51,738 bases of DNA, from the NCBI GenBank assembly GCA_035968315.1, contig JAVYIN010000001.1, forward strand, positions 1-51,738. Reading direction: 5' to 3'. Below the pieces are notes generated by a model that saw only the letters and a list, made by a program, of their open reading frames with translations, was not told the origin of the DNA and did no database searches. Shown here one piece after another: positions 27,161-35,789 of the stretch; the first letter of the stretch is position 1, and each line of letters opens with the position of its first letter. The DNA is from Nitrospira sp. GTDB lineage: Bacteria; Nitrospirota; Nitrospiria; Nitrospirales; Nitrospiraceae. The translations under genes were made by a program, and so were the position numbers.

Positions 27161-28395
27161 CACCGAACCTCGTTGAGCACCCGGTCAAACAGCGCCCTCG
27201 TGGACTGCGCCGCCAGCTCCCACGTAAACAACTTCGACCGTTCAAGCCCGGCCCGGCTCATCCGGTCTCTGGCTGAGTCACTGCCCAACACATCGCGAAG
27301 ATGCGCCAGGAGCTGATCCGGACGTCCCGGATCGAAAAACACACCGGCCTCCCCCACCACTTCCGGCAATGATCCCCTGTCGCTGGCAATCACCGGGGTC
27401 CCGCAGGCCATCGCTTCGACCGCGGGAAGCCCAAATCCCTCTTCCAGGGACGGCAGCACTAACGCCTGTGCCAGATTGTATAGGACCACGAGTTCGCTGT
27501 CCGGAACGTACCCGGTAAACAGCACTCGATCCGCAAGATCCAACTGGTCGATTTTGGCTTGTAATGCAGCGTAATGGGAGAAAAACACGTCGCCCTTATA
27601 GTCGCCCACCAGCACGAGCTTGTGCTGTGTAAAGCGAGCGTCCGCCAAGAGCTGATGGAAGGCCTCGACCAACACCCCTAAGTTTTTGTGCGGGCTGATG
27701 CCTCCGACATAGATCAGAAAGGGTTCATCGGACTGCAATCCATATGTCCGCAAGATCGTGGCGGCCCCGTCCAGGCTCGGCAAACGGACGAACGCATCGT
27801 TTGGACCTTCAGTGGTCGTTTCGACCAGCGCCGCAGGGATTCGGCAATAGTCCACAATCTGCAGTTTGGCATGGTGGGAGACGGTCAGAATCCTGTCCGA
27901 TTGCCAGAGCGCGATCTTCTGCTTGAGCTTCCAAAACAGAAGCGATTTCCGGTTGGGGAACACGCGCTCGGGATGATGGTCCGCAATCATGTCGTGAATC
28001 GTCACGATCACTTTGCAGCGGTTCAGGATCGGAAAATAGGAATAGACCGCGGGAAAGAAAAACAGATCGAGCGGCTCCTGTGACACCACGCGGGTCAACG
28101 CCCATAAATCCTTGAGCGAGCGGTTCCCCGAGGCGGCGGCGGCGACGGTCGGAGAGACGTCTGTCGATGCCACGACCAGCCGGACGCCTGGGGGAAACTC
28201 GCTCGCACGGGCCGTATCTCCATCCACAAAGAAGATGTACTCGCGCTCCCGATCGGCCGCCACCAGCGCCGTCAGCAATTCCCTGGTAAACCGTCCGAAC
28301 CCCCGGCGGTTCGACCAGCAGCAGGCATCCACGCCGATGCGCACCTTTCGCGCAGAAGTCCCCGCGCCTGACGATCCGGATGGCGCTATGCCCAT
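27160..28395 (-). CDS. Family 4 glycosyltransferase
   Basis: The 411-residue protein reads [20 protein letters not shown] near its start and has the GT4 C-terminal set: [60 protein letters not shown] and [15 protein letters not shown]. The ATG at 28395 (MGIAPSG) lies just before the stop of the GT2 gene upstream (10-base overlap); a longer frame would overlap that gene more. It is the first of a coupled GT4 pair. The glycan position it builds is unknown. Confidence 0.9.
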   Translation of the reverse strand: MGIAPSGSSGAGTSARKVRIGVDACCWSNRRGFGRFTRELLTALVAADREREYIFFVDGDTARASEFPPGVRLVVASTDVSPTVAAAASGNRSLKDLWALTRVVSQEPLDLFFFPAVYSYFPILNRCKVIVTIHDMIADHHPERVFPNRKSLLFWKLKQKIALWQSDRILTVSHHAKLQIVDYCRIPAALVETTTEGPNDAFVRLPSLDGAATILRTYGLQSDEPFLIYVGGISPHKNLGVLVEAFHQLLADARFTQHKLVLVGDYKGDVFFSHYAALQAKIDQLDLADRVLFTGYVPDSELVVLYNLAQALVLPSLEEGFGLPAVEAMACGTPVIASDRGSLPEVVGEAGVFFDPGRPDQLLAHLRDVLGSDSARDRMSRAGLERSKLFTWELAAQSTRALFDRVLNEVR

Positions 28396-29297
28396 TGCCG
28401 CACACTCTCCCCTTCTCCGCACAAATAGCCCATCAGCTCCCCACAGGCCCAACTCGTCATGAACAGCACCAGATAAGGCATGGCGGCCGTCAATTCCCGC
28501 AGATGCCGCCCCCGCCGAAGAACCACCCGCGCGATGCGCAACGGGAGGATGACAGGAAGCAGCATCGAGCCGGCCGCATACCCCAGCCTCGTCAGGACCG
28601 CAGCCGCAGCCATCCGTCTCCCGGCATAGTGGCGGCCATGATGAAAGGTCTGCCGGAGGACAGTGCCTGCCCGATAGTTCAGATTGTGATAGACCACGGC
28701 ATCGGGAGCCAAATGCAGCCTATGCCCCCGGCCGCGCAGCCGCTCATGGAGAAAGGCCTCAAAAAACCCATCGCGATACTCATCTTGAATCTGTTCCAAC
28801 ACCGTCCGCGCATAGGACACGTTGTTCCCGGAGAGGGTCGGGCTCGCGCCTTCTATGCAGGGCAGCATATATTTTCCATATTCATAGAAGTACACGGCCC
28901 AATCCAGGGCCCGATGCCTGCCCACCCGCTCCACCGCTCCGCCGACGATCTCGTGCCCGGCTTCGTGAGCCCGCCTGATGGCGCGGCACCAGGCCGGCGC
29001 CACTATACTGTTGTCCTCCAGCAACGCCACGATTCTGCCCGATGCGGCCTGGATGCCCATCGTGCGTAAGGCCGGCACGGTCGTGCCCGGAGGCGCCTCG
29101 ATCAACCGGACAAAGGGAAACGAGGCTTCAATCGAACGGCCGGCGCCGCCACAACAATTACTGACTGCGATGACCTCGATCTCTCCACCTGCACCCTGCT
29201 CGCGTAGCGAAGTCAGACAGGCCTCCAGACCGGCCCGCGAATGAGCCGACGCGATAACCACAGAGAACTCGATACGCCTTGTCTGCGACTGGCTCAT
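28386..29297 (-). CDS. GT2 glycosyltransferase, fourth gene of a tandem array
   Basis: The 303-residue protein has FSVVIASAHSRAGLEACLTS, a Cys-pair motif (SNCCGGAGRS), and LLEDNSIVAPAWCRAI, with ED at about 94-95 in place of DxD. A shared block follows: DWAVYFYEYGKYMLP, then SGNNVSYARTVLEQI and FFEAFLHERLRGRG. The last segment is basic and hydrophobic. It is paralogous to the three genes upstream in transcription and overlaps the previous one by ATGA (29294-29297). The GNN and EYG blocks set this group apart from the other GT2 genes in the window. Confidence 0.87.
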   Translation of the reverse strand: MSQSQTRRIEFSVVIASAHSRAGLEACLTSLREQGAGGEIEVIAVSNCCGGAGRSIEASFPFVRLIEAPPGTTVPALRTMGIQAASGRIVALLEDNSIVAPAWCRAIRRAHEAGHEIVGGAVERVGRHRALDWAVYFYEYGKYMLPCIEGASPTLSGNNVSYARTVLEQIQDEYRDGFFEAFLHERLRGRGHRLHLAPDAVVYHNLNYRAGTVLRQTFHHGRHYAGRRMAAAAVLTRLGYAAGSMLLPVILPLRIARVVLRRGRHLRELTAAMPYLVLFMTSWACGELMGYLCGEGESVRQWA

Positions 29298-30190
29298 TCA
29301 ACCTCTAACAGACTGTCACCGGATCCCAGGAGATAGCCGACAAATTCTCCGGCCGCATAACTCACCATGAACGCCGCCTGTAACGGCAGTGTTCGCAGAA
29401 ACGTGCCGACCTGCTGCTGTTTGTTCAACACCTGGCGCGTCATTCTCCACAGCATGAGTCCCGGAAGCAGCGGCGACGCACAACAGTACACCAGCCGGAC
29501 GGGAAGCGACGTGCGCTTCCGCCGCATGCCCGCGAACGACCGTGAATAGTAGTAGCGCTGAGCCATGAAGTACCAGAAACCAAACTCTTTCTTATGGCTG
29601 ACCACGATCGACGGCGCGGAAAGAAACGTAACGCCCTGCTTGCTCAGTTCCTGGTGCAGGAAGAATTCCCAACATTCCTTCTTCACCGACTCATCGACCC
29701 GATCCAGGATCGCCTTGCGGTACGACACATTATTGCCGGTAATGCCGGACACCTCTCCGTCCGGGATGGGCGGCATGACCCCGCTGTACTCGCAGAGGAA
29801 CACGGCCCAATCGATCAAGCGCTCGACACTCCCGTTAACCACCGTTCCGCCGACCGCCTGATACCCCCTGTCATGGGCCTTGAAGATCTCGCGGAACCAT
29901 CCGTCCTGCACGATGCAATGGTCTTCGATGATCGTGACGATCTCCCCCGTCGCGCGGGCCATCCCGATCGCGCGCAATTCCGGAATGCCCAATCGTTTCT
30001 CAAAATGGACCAGCGTGACGTCCGGGAAATGCTTGGCCACATGCGCGGCTGTGCCATCCTGGCAGCAACAGAGCACCAGGATCTCCACCTGAAAGCCCTT
30101 CCGTTCCCGCTCCAGGGCAGTCAAACACTCATGAATCGACGGCAGCCGGTTGACGCAGGCAATGACGACAGAGATGGTTCGGTTAGTCAT
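29294..30190 (-). CDS. GT2 glycosyltransferase, third gene of a tandem array
   Basis: The 298-residue protein starts MTNRTISVVIACVNRLPSIH. It has LVLCCCQDGTAAHV, then EIVTIIEDHCIVQDGW with ED(H) at about 89-90, then DWAVFLCEYSGVMPP, ITGNNVSYRKAILD and WEFFLHQELSKQGV. It matches the neighbouring arrays block for block. I chose the ATG at 30190; the longer open frame upstream overlaps the previous gene and lacks similarity there. The stop is shared with the next gene's start (ATGA). Confidence 0.86.
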   Translation of the reverse strand: MTNRTISVVIACVNRLPSIHECLTALERERKGFQVEILVLCCCQDGTAAHVAKHFPDVTLVHFEKRLGIPELRAIGMARATGEIVTIIEDHCIVQDGWFREIFKAHDRGYQAVGGTVVNGSVERLIDWAVFLCEYSGVMPPIPDGEVSGITGNNVSYRKAILDRVDESVKKECWEFFLHQELSKQGVTFLSAPSIVVSHKKEFGFWYFMAQRYYYSRSFAGMRRKRTSLPVRLVYCCASPLLPGLMLWRMTRQVLNKQQQVGTFLRTLPLQAAFMVSYAAGEFVGYLLGSGDSLLEVE

Positions 30191-30215
30191 CGGTATGAAT
30201 GCTCCAGTGAAAATG

Positions 30216-31130
30216 TCATCGAATCCACTCACCACTCCGGCCTGGTCCTGCCAGATACCCGCAACACTCTCCCCATGACCAACTGGCAACCGCTACGATT
30301 GAAACGGGCAATGACCGGATGAATTGAGGGAGATACCGCCGCTTCCGCATGATCGGCCCGGCCATCCTCCACATGAAGAGAACCGGCAAGACCGGAGTTC
30401 CCAGTGCATACAGAAAGCGCATGCCCGGCGAGAGCTGCGTCCATCTCATGCCGGCAAAACAGCGGCCATGATGGTAGCGCCGGATCAGGAAAGGCACGAG
30501 CCGATAGGACTTCCTGTCATAGACCACCATCGACGGCGCCGACCGGAGCTGCACCCCTTCATCTTGCAGCGACCGGCACCAATAGGTCTTCCAGAATCCC
30601 TGCTCGATAAATTCAGTTCCCCGGCTCAATGCCGCGCGCTTGAACGCAATGTTATTGCCGGGAAGCTCCGAAACATTCCCGCCGGGAAGCGGCAACATGA
30701 ACTGGCCATATTCACAGAAATACGCGGCCCAATCGACCAGACTGCGCTCCGGCGACGGATCCACCGCTCCACCAATGACCAGATCGGGCGACTCATGAGC
30801 GGCCAGAATGGAAGCGGCCCACCGACGGTCCGGCACCGAGCAGTCGTCGAGAATAGCGATCAGCGCGCCGCGAGACTGTCTGATCCCCGCGCCCCAAAGG
30901 ACGGGCAGTGTCGTGCCCTGCGGGAATTGCAGCGTCATGATCCCCTCGTCCTGCCCCCTCGAATGACGGTCCGCCCGATCGCCCGACCCGTCCGCAACAA
31001 TGATTTCCAATGCCTCTGCACCTTCCTGGGCGCGAAGCGAGGCCAGCACTGGCATGAGATCCCGGTGGGTATGCGTGCAGGCCACAATCACGGACAGCCG
31101 AGGACTCTTGAACGGCTCCCCTCCGCTCAT
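30216..31130 (-). CDS. GT2 glycosyltransferase, second gene of a tandem array
   Basis: The 304-residue protein has RLSVIVACTHTHRDLMPVLA, LEIIVADGSG and LIAILDDCSVPDRRWAASIL, with DD at about 95-96. DWAAYFCEYGQFMLP, LPGNNIAFKRAAL and WKTYWCRSLQDEG follow, then APSMVVYDRKSYR. It follows the array's shared pattern. The ATG at 31130 overlaps the previous gene's stop as ATGA (31127-31130), fixing the start. The longer frame with MHGLCGADG would intrude into the upstream gene. Confidence 0.86.
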   Translation of the reverse strand: MSGGEPFKSPRLSVIVACTHTHRDLMPVLASLRAQEGAEALEIIVADGSGDRADRHSRGQDEGIMTLQFPQGTTLPVLWGAGIRQSRGALIAILDDCSVPDRRWAASILAAHESPDLVIGGAVDPSPERSLVDWAAYFCEYGQFMLPLPGGNVSELPGNNIAFKRAALSRGTEFIEQGFWKTYWCRSLQDEGVQLRSAPSMVVYDRKSYRLVPFLIRRYHHGRCFAGMRWTQLSPGMRFLYALGTPVLPVLFMWRMAGPIMRKRRYLPQFIRSLPVSIVAVASWSWGECCGYLAGPGRSGEWIR

Positions 31131-32041
31131 GCCCGAGGCCCCGTCGGCGCCACATAGCCCGTGCATTCACCGGCGGCCCAGCTCGCGAGAAATAGCAGCG
31201 TCACCGGCATCGCCAGCAGCAGCTGTGCCCTATGCCGTTTCCGGCGCAACACCTGGCGTGCGATGCGCGACAGCATGAGAAACGGGATCAGTGGCGCCGC
31301 CACAATATGCACCAGCCGCACCGCGGCAGGCAGCCGCCTCGCATTGGACGACCCGAATTGCCGGCCATGCCAGAATCGCTGCCGCATAAACGCTCTGAAC
31401 GTGAACGAACGCATGTGGCGCACGCCGATGCGCGGCGTCATGAGCAACCGGCAGCCGTCCGCGATCAGTTTGGCATGGACGTCCGGCTCCCAAAACCCGC
31501 TCACACGCACATCCGTGCAACGATCCAGCGCCCATCGTTTGTAGGAGGCATTGTCGGCGGGAATATCGTGAATATAATAGGGCGCAAAGGGTTTCATATA
31601 TTTGGCATAACGGCAGAAGTAGACCGCCCAATCGACAATGCCGGAAGAGGCCTCGTTCTCGATCGCGCCTCCGATTCCGGCCGCATCGCTCTCGCGATGC
31701 GCGGCGAGGATTTCGGCCATCCACTCGCCATCCGGCACGCAATGGGCCGTGGTGAGCGCGATAATAGGCCCCCGGCTTGCCCGAATGCCGGCTTCCCACA
31801 ATTCAGGCACCCACTGCTCAGGAGCCGTGGACAAGAGCCTCACACCGGGAAACTGGGCCGTCACGATGGCGGTGGTTCCATCCGTCGAATTATCCACCAC
31901 GATGATTTCGGCTCGGCCTTCCGCGCATTGCTGCTGCATGGCATCCAGACAGGCCGCAACGCTGGCCTCGGCATTGTGCGACCCGATGACGACCGAGAGC
32001 TCCGGAAGGACCTGTGCACCCGCGCCCGACGACGTTGCCAT
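31127..32041 (-). CDS. GT2 glycosyltransferase-like, first gene of a tandem array, acidic motif altered
   Basis: The 304-residue protein has ELSVVIGSHNAEASVAACLD, EIIVVDNSTDG, and then IALTTAHCVPDGEWMAEIL. Here residues 97-100 read TTAH where its three paralogues have ED or DD. DWAVYFCRYAKYMKP and IPADNASYKRWALD follow, with ADN rather than GNN. So the region that binds the metal-nucleotide lacks its acids; activity may be lost or shifted. The start ATG (32041) overlaps the upstream oxidoreductase stop as TAATG, and the end is coupled by ATGA to the next array gene. Confidence 0.84.
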   Translation of the reverse strand: MATSSGAGAQVLPELSVVIGSHNAEASVAACLDAMQQQCAEGRAEIIVVDNSTDGTTAIVTAQFPGVRLLSTAPEQWVPELWEAGIRASRGPIIALTTAHCVPDGEWMAEILAAHRESDAAGIGGAIENEASSGIVDWAVYFCRYAKYMKPFAPYYIHDIPADNASYKRWALDRCTDVRVSGFWEPDVHAKLIADGCRLLMTPRIGVRHMRSFTFRAFMRQRFWHGRQFGSSNARRLPAAVRLVHIVAAPLIPFLMLSRIARQVLRRKRHRAQLLLAMPVTLLFLASWAAGECTGYVAPTGPRA

Positions 32042-33120
32042 TATGGATGACTCACGGCTGCGCGACCGTTATGGGTCTCGCCTTGCATCAGAAGGTCGCG
32101 GATCCGAGCCACATTCAGCATCGCCTCCGCGCTGACGGGTGAACGCCCGCCGGTTCGTGCCGCTTCGTACAATTCGGCAACCAGCCCCGTCAGGCCAGGA
32201 TAGGCAGGCTCACGCATAAAGGCTCTCCTGCCCAGGTTCACCGAAGCCGCGACCCCGCGCCTGACGGCCAGATCAAATGGCCGCAGGATTTTTCTTTCTT
32301 TCGACACTGCCCCAGGCTCGATGAACGCATAGCCGTGAAAGAGATCGAGATGAATGGTTCCCGATGCGCCAAAGATCTTCACGGTGCTTTGGGTGGGACG
32401 AGCCTGAAGGCTAATCATGACAGACACCGTAACGCCACCCGCCTCCGTCATCGCGCGAAACTCTCCGGCTTGCGGACGGATCCGCAGCCATGAATCTGGC
32501 ACCATGCCGCCTGGAAGAAAGGCCTGCGCCAGGGACAGCGGATGGGGCAAAATCTCGGCGACAATCGAGTCGAGTTCACGTTCCTGCCGCCCGGCTCCCC
32601 CTGCCGTGCAAAACGCCGCGTCCAGATGCAGGACCCGGCCGATGCGGCCTAACAGCCGCCGGGCCTTGATCACTCCCCGTTGAAACACGAACTGATGAAC
32701 CGGGCAGATCAGCACTCCACGACTGGCCGCCAACTGGATCAACCGTTGCGTCCCAGCTGCGTCAGGGGCCGCCGGTTTCTCGATCAGCACATGCTTGCCT
32801 GCCTCAATCGCAATCCCGGCAATCTGTTCATGCGTCTCCAGCGGGGTGCAGATATGGATCAGATCGCAGGACACCCGGCGCAATAACTCTGTGATGTCGG
32901 CATAGGCGTCACGGCCTCCACACGCTCCGGCCAACCGCGTCGCGGCGTCGAGATTGCGGTCGGCAATCGCGACAATCTGGCCCCCTGCCTGCTTGGCGGC
33001 ATGGGCATGCCACCGGCCCATGAGGCCGGCGCCAACGATCCCAACTCTGAGTGGGCGGCGCGCGGCAGCCGACGTCTTTTGCGATTCAGCGTCCATCATC
33101 GTCTTGGACCCTCTGATCAT
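32041..33120 (-). CDS. Gfo/Idh/MocA family NAD(P)-dependent sugar oxidoreductase
   Basis: The 359-residue protein has the Rossmann start LRVGIVGAGLMGRWHAHAAK, VAIADRNLDAATRLA, LIHICTPLETHEQIA and VLIEKPAAPDA, the last with the EKP motif whose Lys takes part in catalysis. Family members oxidise or reduce sugar or sugar-nucleotide positions; this substrate is unknown. The stop overlaps the next gene's start. Another ATG at 33099 or so is possible. Another Gfo/Idh/MocA gene lies just upstream (gap of about 9 bases), so two steps on one sugar are likely. Confidence 0.88.
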   Translation of the reverse strand: MIRGSKTMMDAESQKTSAAARRPLRVGIVGAGLMGRWHAHAAKQAGGQIVAIADRNLDAATRLAGACGGRDAYADITELLRRVSCDLIHICTPLETHEQIAGIAIEAGKHVLIEKPAAPDAAGTQRLIQLAASRGVLICPVHQFVFQRGVIKARRLLGRIGRVLHLDAAFCTAGGAGRQERELDSIVAEILPHPLSLAQAFLPGGMVPDSWLRIRPQAGEFRAMTEAGGVTVSVMISLQARPTQSTVKIFGASGTIHLDLFHGYAFIEPGAVSKERKILRPFDLAVRRGVAASVNLGRRAFMREPAYPGLTGLVAELYEAARTGGRSPVSAEAMLNVARIRDLLMQGETHNGRAAVSHP

Positions 33121-33129
33121 CCCACCGTC

Positions 33130-34221
33130 CTATCGCGGAACGGTTCCGTCCAGATAGGGAGCCAGGGCGATGGCCCGTCCGGACTCCGCCGCATCGTAGG
33201 CGGCCAGGGTCAAGGCCAGAGTGGCCTTGTGATCCGCCGCAGTTCCTGCCGGCGCCACGCCCTTCTCGATCGCGGACAGGAAGTGTCCGACCTGGACTGC
33301 GGTGGCGGACGCAAAGGGATTCATCCCATCCGTACCGATCACTGTCGCCCGTTCAGCCTGTTGCAGCACCGCTTGCCCGCCTTGCACAACATGCATCCCC
33401 ATAAACGGCTTCCGCTGGCGCGTATGCATCCCGACCTCGAACCGCAGCTCCCCGCCGATGGAGGTATGAATGGCCGCATGTTCCCCGTCGAGCCGCATCT
33501 CCAAATACCGCTCGGGGCCTTTGCTCAACCGGTCCAGGAGAATGGAGGCGGCCCGGCCATCCGGGAATTCCATCGCCATGATATTGAGCGATTCGGTGGT
33601 GGAGCCGGGGATCGGCCTGGGCATATGCGCCCACAAGGTGGACGGCGTCGCGTCAAAAAAGTAGCGAACCAGTTCAAAGACATGCACGCCGAATTCGAAA
33701 CATAACCGGCGCTTCATGCTGGCGCGCCACCCGGCTTCCGTGTCGGCGGTGGGCCGGAACGTTTGCCAGGCGTGCAAGAACAGCAGCCGGCCAAACTCCG
33801 GTGAACCGATCCGTTTCTTGGCGGCCTGGTACATCTTCATATTCGGGAATTGGCTATTCACGACGACCGACCGTTGCGCGCGGGCCGAGGCCCGGATAAT
33901 CTCGTCGGCATGAGTGAGGCTTTCCGCCAGGGGTTTTTCGCAAAACACGTGACACCCCCGCGCAAGCGCATCAAGACATTGGCTGTGGTGCAGAAACGGC
34001 GGGGTGCAGATGCTCACCATATCGGGCTTCGTCTTGTCGAGCATCTCTTCCGGGCTCTCATAGATCGCCTGGAACGCACCGCTCTGTTCCATCGACGCCC
34101 GGGCCGCAGGATCGACATCGCACCCGCCTACGAGGGTCAGGCGATCCTTGAGCCGGCGATAGGCCGGGAGATGGATATTTTTCGTGACCGCGCCCAACCC
34201 GATGACAGCAAGCCGCACCAT
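33130..34221 (-). CDS. Gfo/Idh/MocA family NAD(P)-dependent sugar oxidoreductase
   Basis: The 363-residue protein starts MVRLAVIGLGAVTKNIHLPA, then LVGGCDVDPAARASME, DMVSICTPPFLHHSQCLDAL and VFCEKPLAESLTH (EKP motif). GGAGGGTTCTG precedes the ATG at 34221. It differs in sequence from its downstream partner, so the pair probably catalyses different steps rather than being a fresh duplication. Candidate roles are 3-keto or 2-keto sugar nucleotide reduction/oxidation, as in Wlb/WbpB-type enzymes; that is inferred from family and locus type. Confidence 0.88.
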   Translation of the reverse strand: MVRLAVIGLGAVTKNIHLPAYRRLKDRLTLVGGCDVDPAARASMEQSGAFQAIYESPEEMLDKTKPDMVSICTPPFLHHSQCLDALARGCHVFCEKPLAESLTHADEIIRASARAQRSVVVNSQFPNMKMYQAAKKRIGSPEFGRLLFLHAWQTFRPTADTEAGWRASMKRRLCFEFGVHVFELVRYFFDATPSTLWAHMPRPIPGSTTESLNIMAMEFPDGRAASILLDRLSKGPERYLEMRLDGEHAAIHTSIGGELRFEVGMHTRQRKPFMGMHVVQGGQAVLQQAERATVIGTDGMNPFASATAVQVGHFLSAIEKGVAPAGTAADHKATLALTLAAYDAAESGRAIALAPYLDGTVPR

Positions 34222-34270
34222 CAGAACCCTCCACTGGAATATGAGACAGGCTGCGCCCGCCTATCAGGGA

Positions 34271-35743
34271 TTACCACGCGCCTGACCGTACTTTGTGAGA
34301 AAAGCTCATCAAGGCAACCCTATCTTTGGCGCTCAGAAATAAGAACAACCCGACAAGCGCACCCAGCGCCACCGCGGCCTTGGACAAAAGCATGGGATAC
34401 TGCCACCCATCGTACTGTCTAAAAATGCCGCCGAGCACGACCGTCACCAGCAGGCTATACCCCATCAGCCATACCAGCCGGGCGGGCAATACAAATCCGT
34501 GCCAACGCTTAAGCCGGACAAAGGTGCCGAGCGTGACCAACGCACTGGCTGCCACGAACCCTGAGGCAGCTCCGATCACTCCGTACTGCGGCACCAGCAC
34601 GACGGCGGAACAGGCGGCCAGGATGCTTCCCAGACAGGACAGGGTTGTAAACGAAACCATGTCATCCAATCCGATCAAGAGCGCCTGATAGATACCGGCG
34701 TACATTGTAAAGGTTTGCCACAGCATGAAGAGAAACATATATTGCGCCGCGACCAGGAATTTCGGCGAGAACGCGAGGGCCAGCAAGACATGCGGGAACA
34801 GGAGCGCGGGTATGGACACAACCGTCACAATCATGGCCATCTGCTTTTGAAACTCCACGGCAACGTGAAACTTCTCTTCCTTGGGTCCGGCCCGATTCAC
34901 CCTCGGAGTGAAAAATAAACCGTTGAGCGGCGTCAGAACCGCGCTCATGAGCAGCGCCACTGCCATGCCAGCCTGGAGAAACCCCGCCTCGGCCTCGCCA
35001 TAAGTCTCAAGAACGGCATACCTCGTCACCAACAACGCCCCGGTAGACATGATCGCGCCGAGATAAAATAAAAAGCTGAAGGACACGACATTGCCCATCC
35101 GGCGGAAACCAGCCACGATGCCCACCTTGCAGTCGGCAATCGACAAGCCCAACGTGCGCCGAAGATATTCGACCACCACGACGGCCAAGACCGTGATGGT
35201 GCACACACTGGCGACATAGAGCCCGGTGATGCCTCCGGCCAGGAGGCCGAGCGTGCCGGCCACCGCCATGGCGATGCCCGTGAACACGATTAAACGCGCC
35301 GATCCGGTAGACTGTTGGGCCGCCGCCAGCACATTGGGAAACAAGCCGGCCAAGGCCGTGGCGGGAATCCCCAAAAGGCCCAGCACGAGCAGGGTCTGAT
35401 ACGGAACAATTTTGGCGGGAAACAGATCCGCGCGGAACAATACGACGCCGGCGGCCACCAATGCACCGACCGTGCTGAGAAACAGCAGGACTTTCAAAAA
35501 TACGACATAGCCATCGCGAAAGGCTTCACCTCCCTCGCTATGGGCTTTGGAAAGAAACTTCACCGCGGCAAAGGGAAGGCTGAGCGTGCAGACATGGGTC
35601 ACGAACTGAATGGTTTGATCGATGCTGCTGATAATACCAATGCCTTCGGGGCCCACCCACAGGGCAAGGACCTTCGTTCTGGCGATGTTCACCAGCATGC
35701 CAAGGATTTGCAACCCGCCTATCCCGAGAAGTATTCCAAACAT
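34271..35743 (-). CDS. Polysaccharide flippase (Wzx-like, MOP superfamily), second in the window
   Basis: The 490-residue protein reads LGIGGLQILGMLVNIARTKV and LALWVGPEGIGIISSIDQTI, the opening pattern of MOP-family glycan flippases, and has about 12-14 hydrophobic segments. GGGGAGCCG precedes the ATG at 35743. Its sequence is clearly distinct from the flippase at 1715-3277. Placed between the GT10 gene and the oxidoreductases, it likely serves the right-hand glycan assembly genes. Function is inferred from fold and locus. Confidence 0.88.
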   Translation of the reverse strand: MFGILLGIGGLQILGMLVNIARTKVLALWVGPEGIGIISSIDQTIQFVTHVCTLSLPFAAVKFLSKAHSEGGEAFRDGYVVFLKVLLFLSTVGALVAAGVVLFRADLFPAKIVPYQTLLVLGLLGIPATALAGLFPNVLAAAQQSTGSARLIVFTGIAMAVAGTLGLLAGGITGLYVASVCTITVLAVVVVEYLRRTLGLSIADCKVGIVAGFRRMGNVVSFSFLFYLGAIMSTGALLVTRYAVLETYGEAEAGFLQAGMAVALLMSAVLTPLNGLFFTPRVNRAGPKEEKFHVAVEFQKQMAMIVTVVSIPALLFPHVLLALAFSPKFLVAAQYMFLFMLWQTFTMYAGIYQALLIGLDDMVSFTTLSCLGSILAACSAVVLVPQYGVIGAASGFVAASALVTLGTFVRLKRWHGFVLPARLVWLMGYSLLVTVVLGGIFRQYDGWQYPMLLSKAAVALGALVGLFLFLSAKDRVALMSFSHKVRSGAW

Positions 35744-35789
35744 CGGCTCCCCATCCTATGCGGTCCCAGACGGCACCGCGCCCGCGAGA

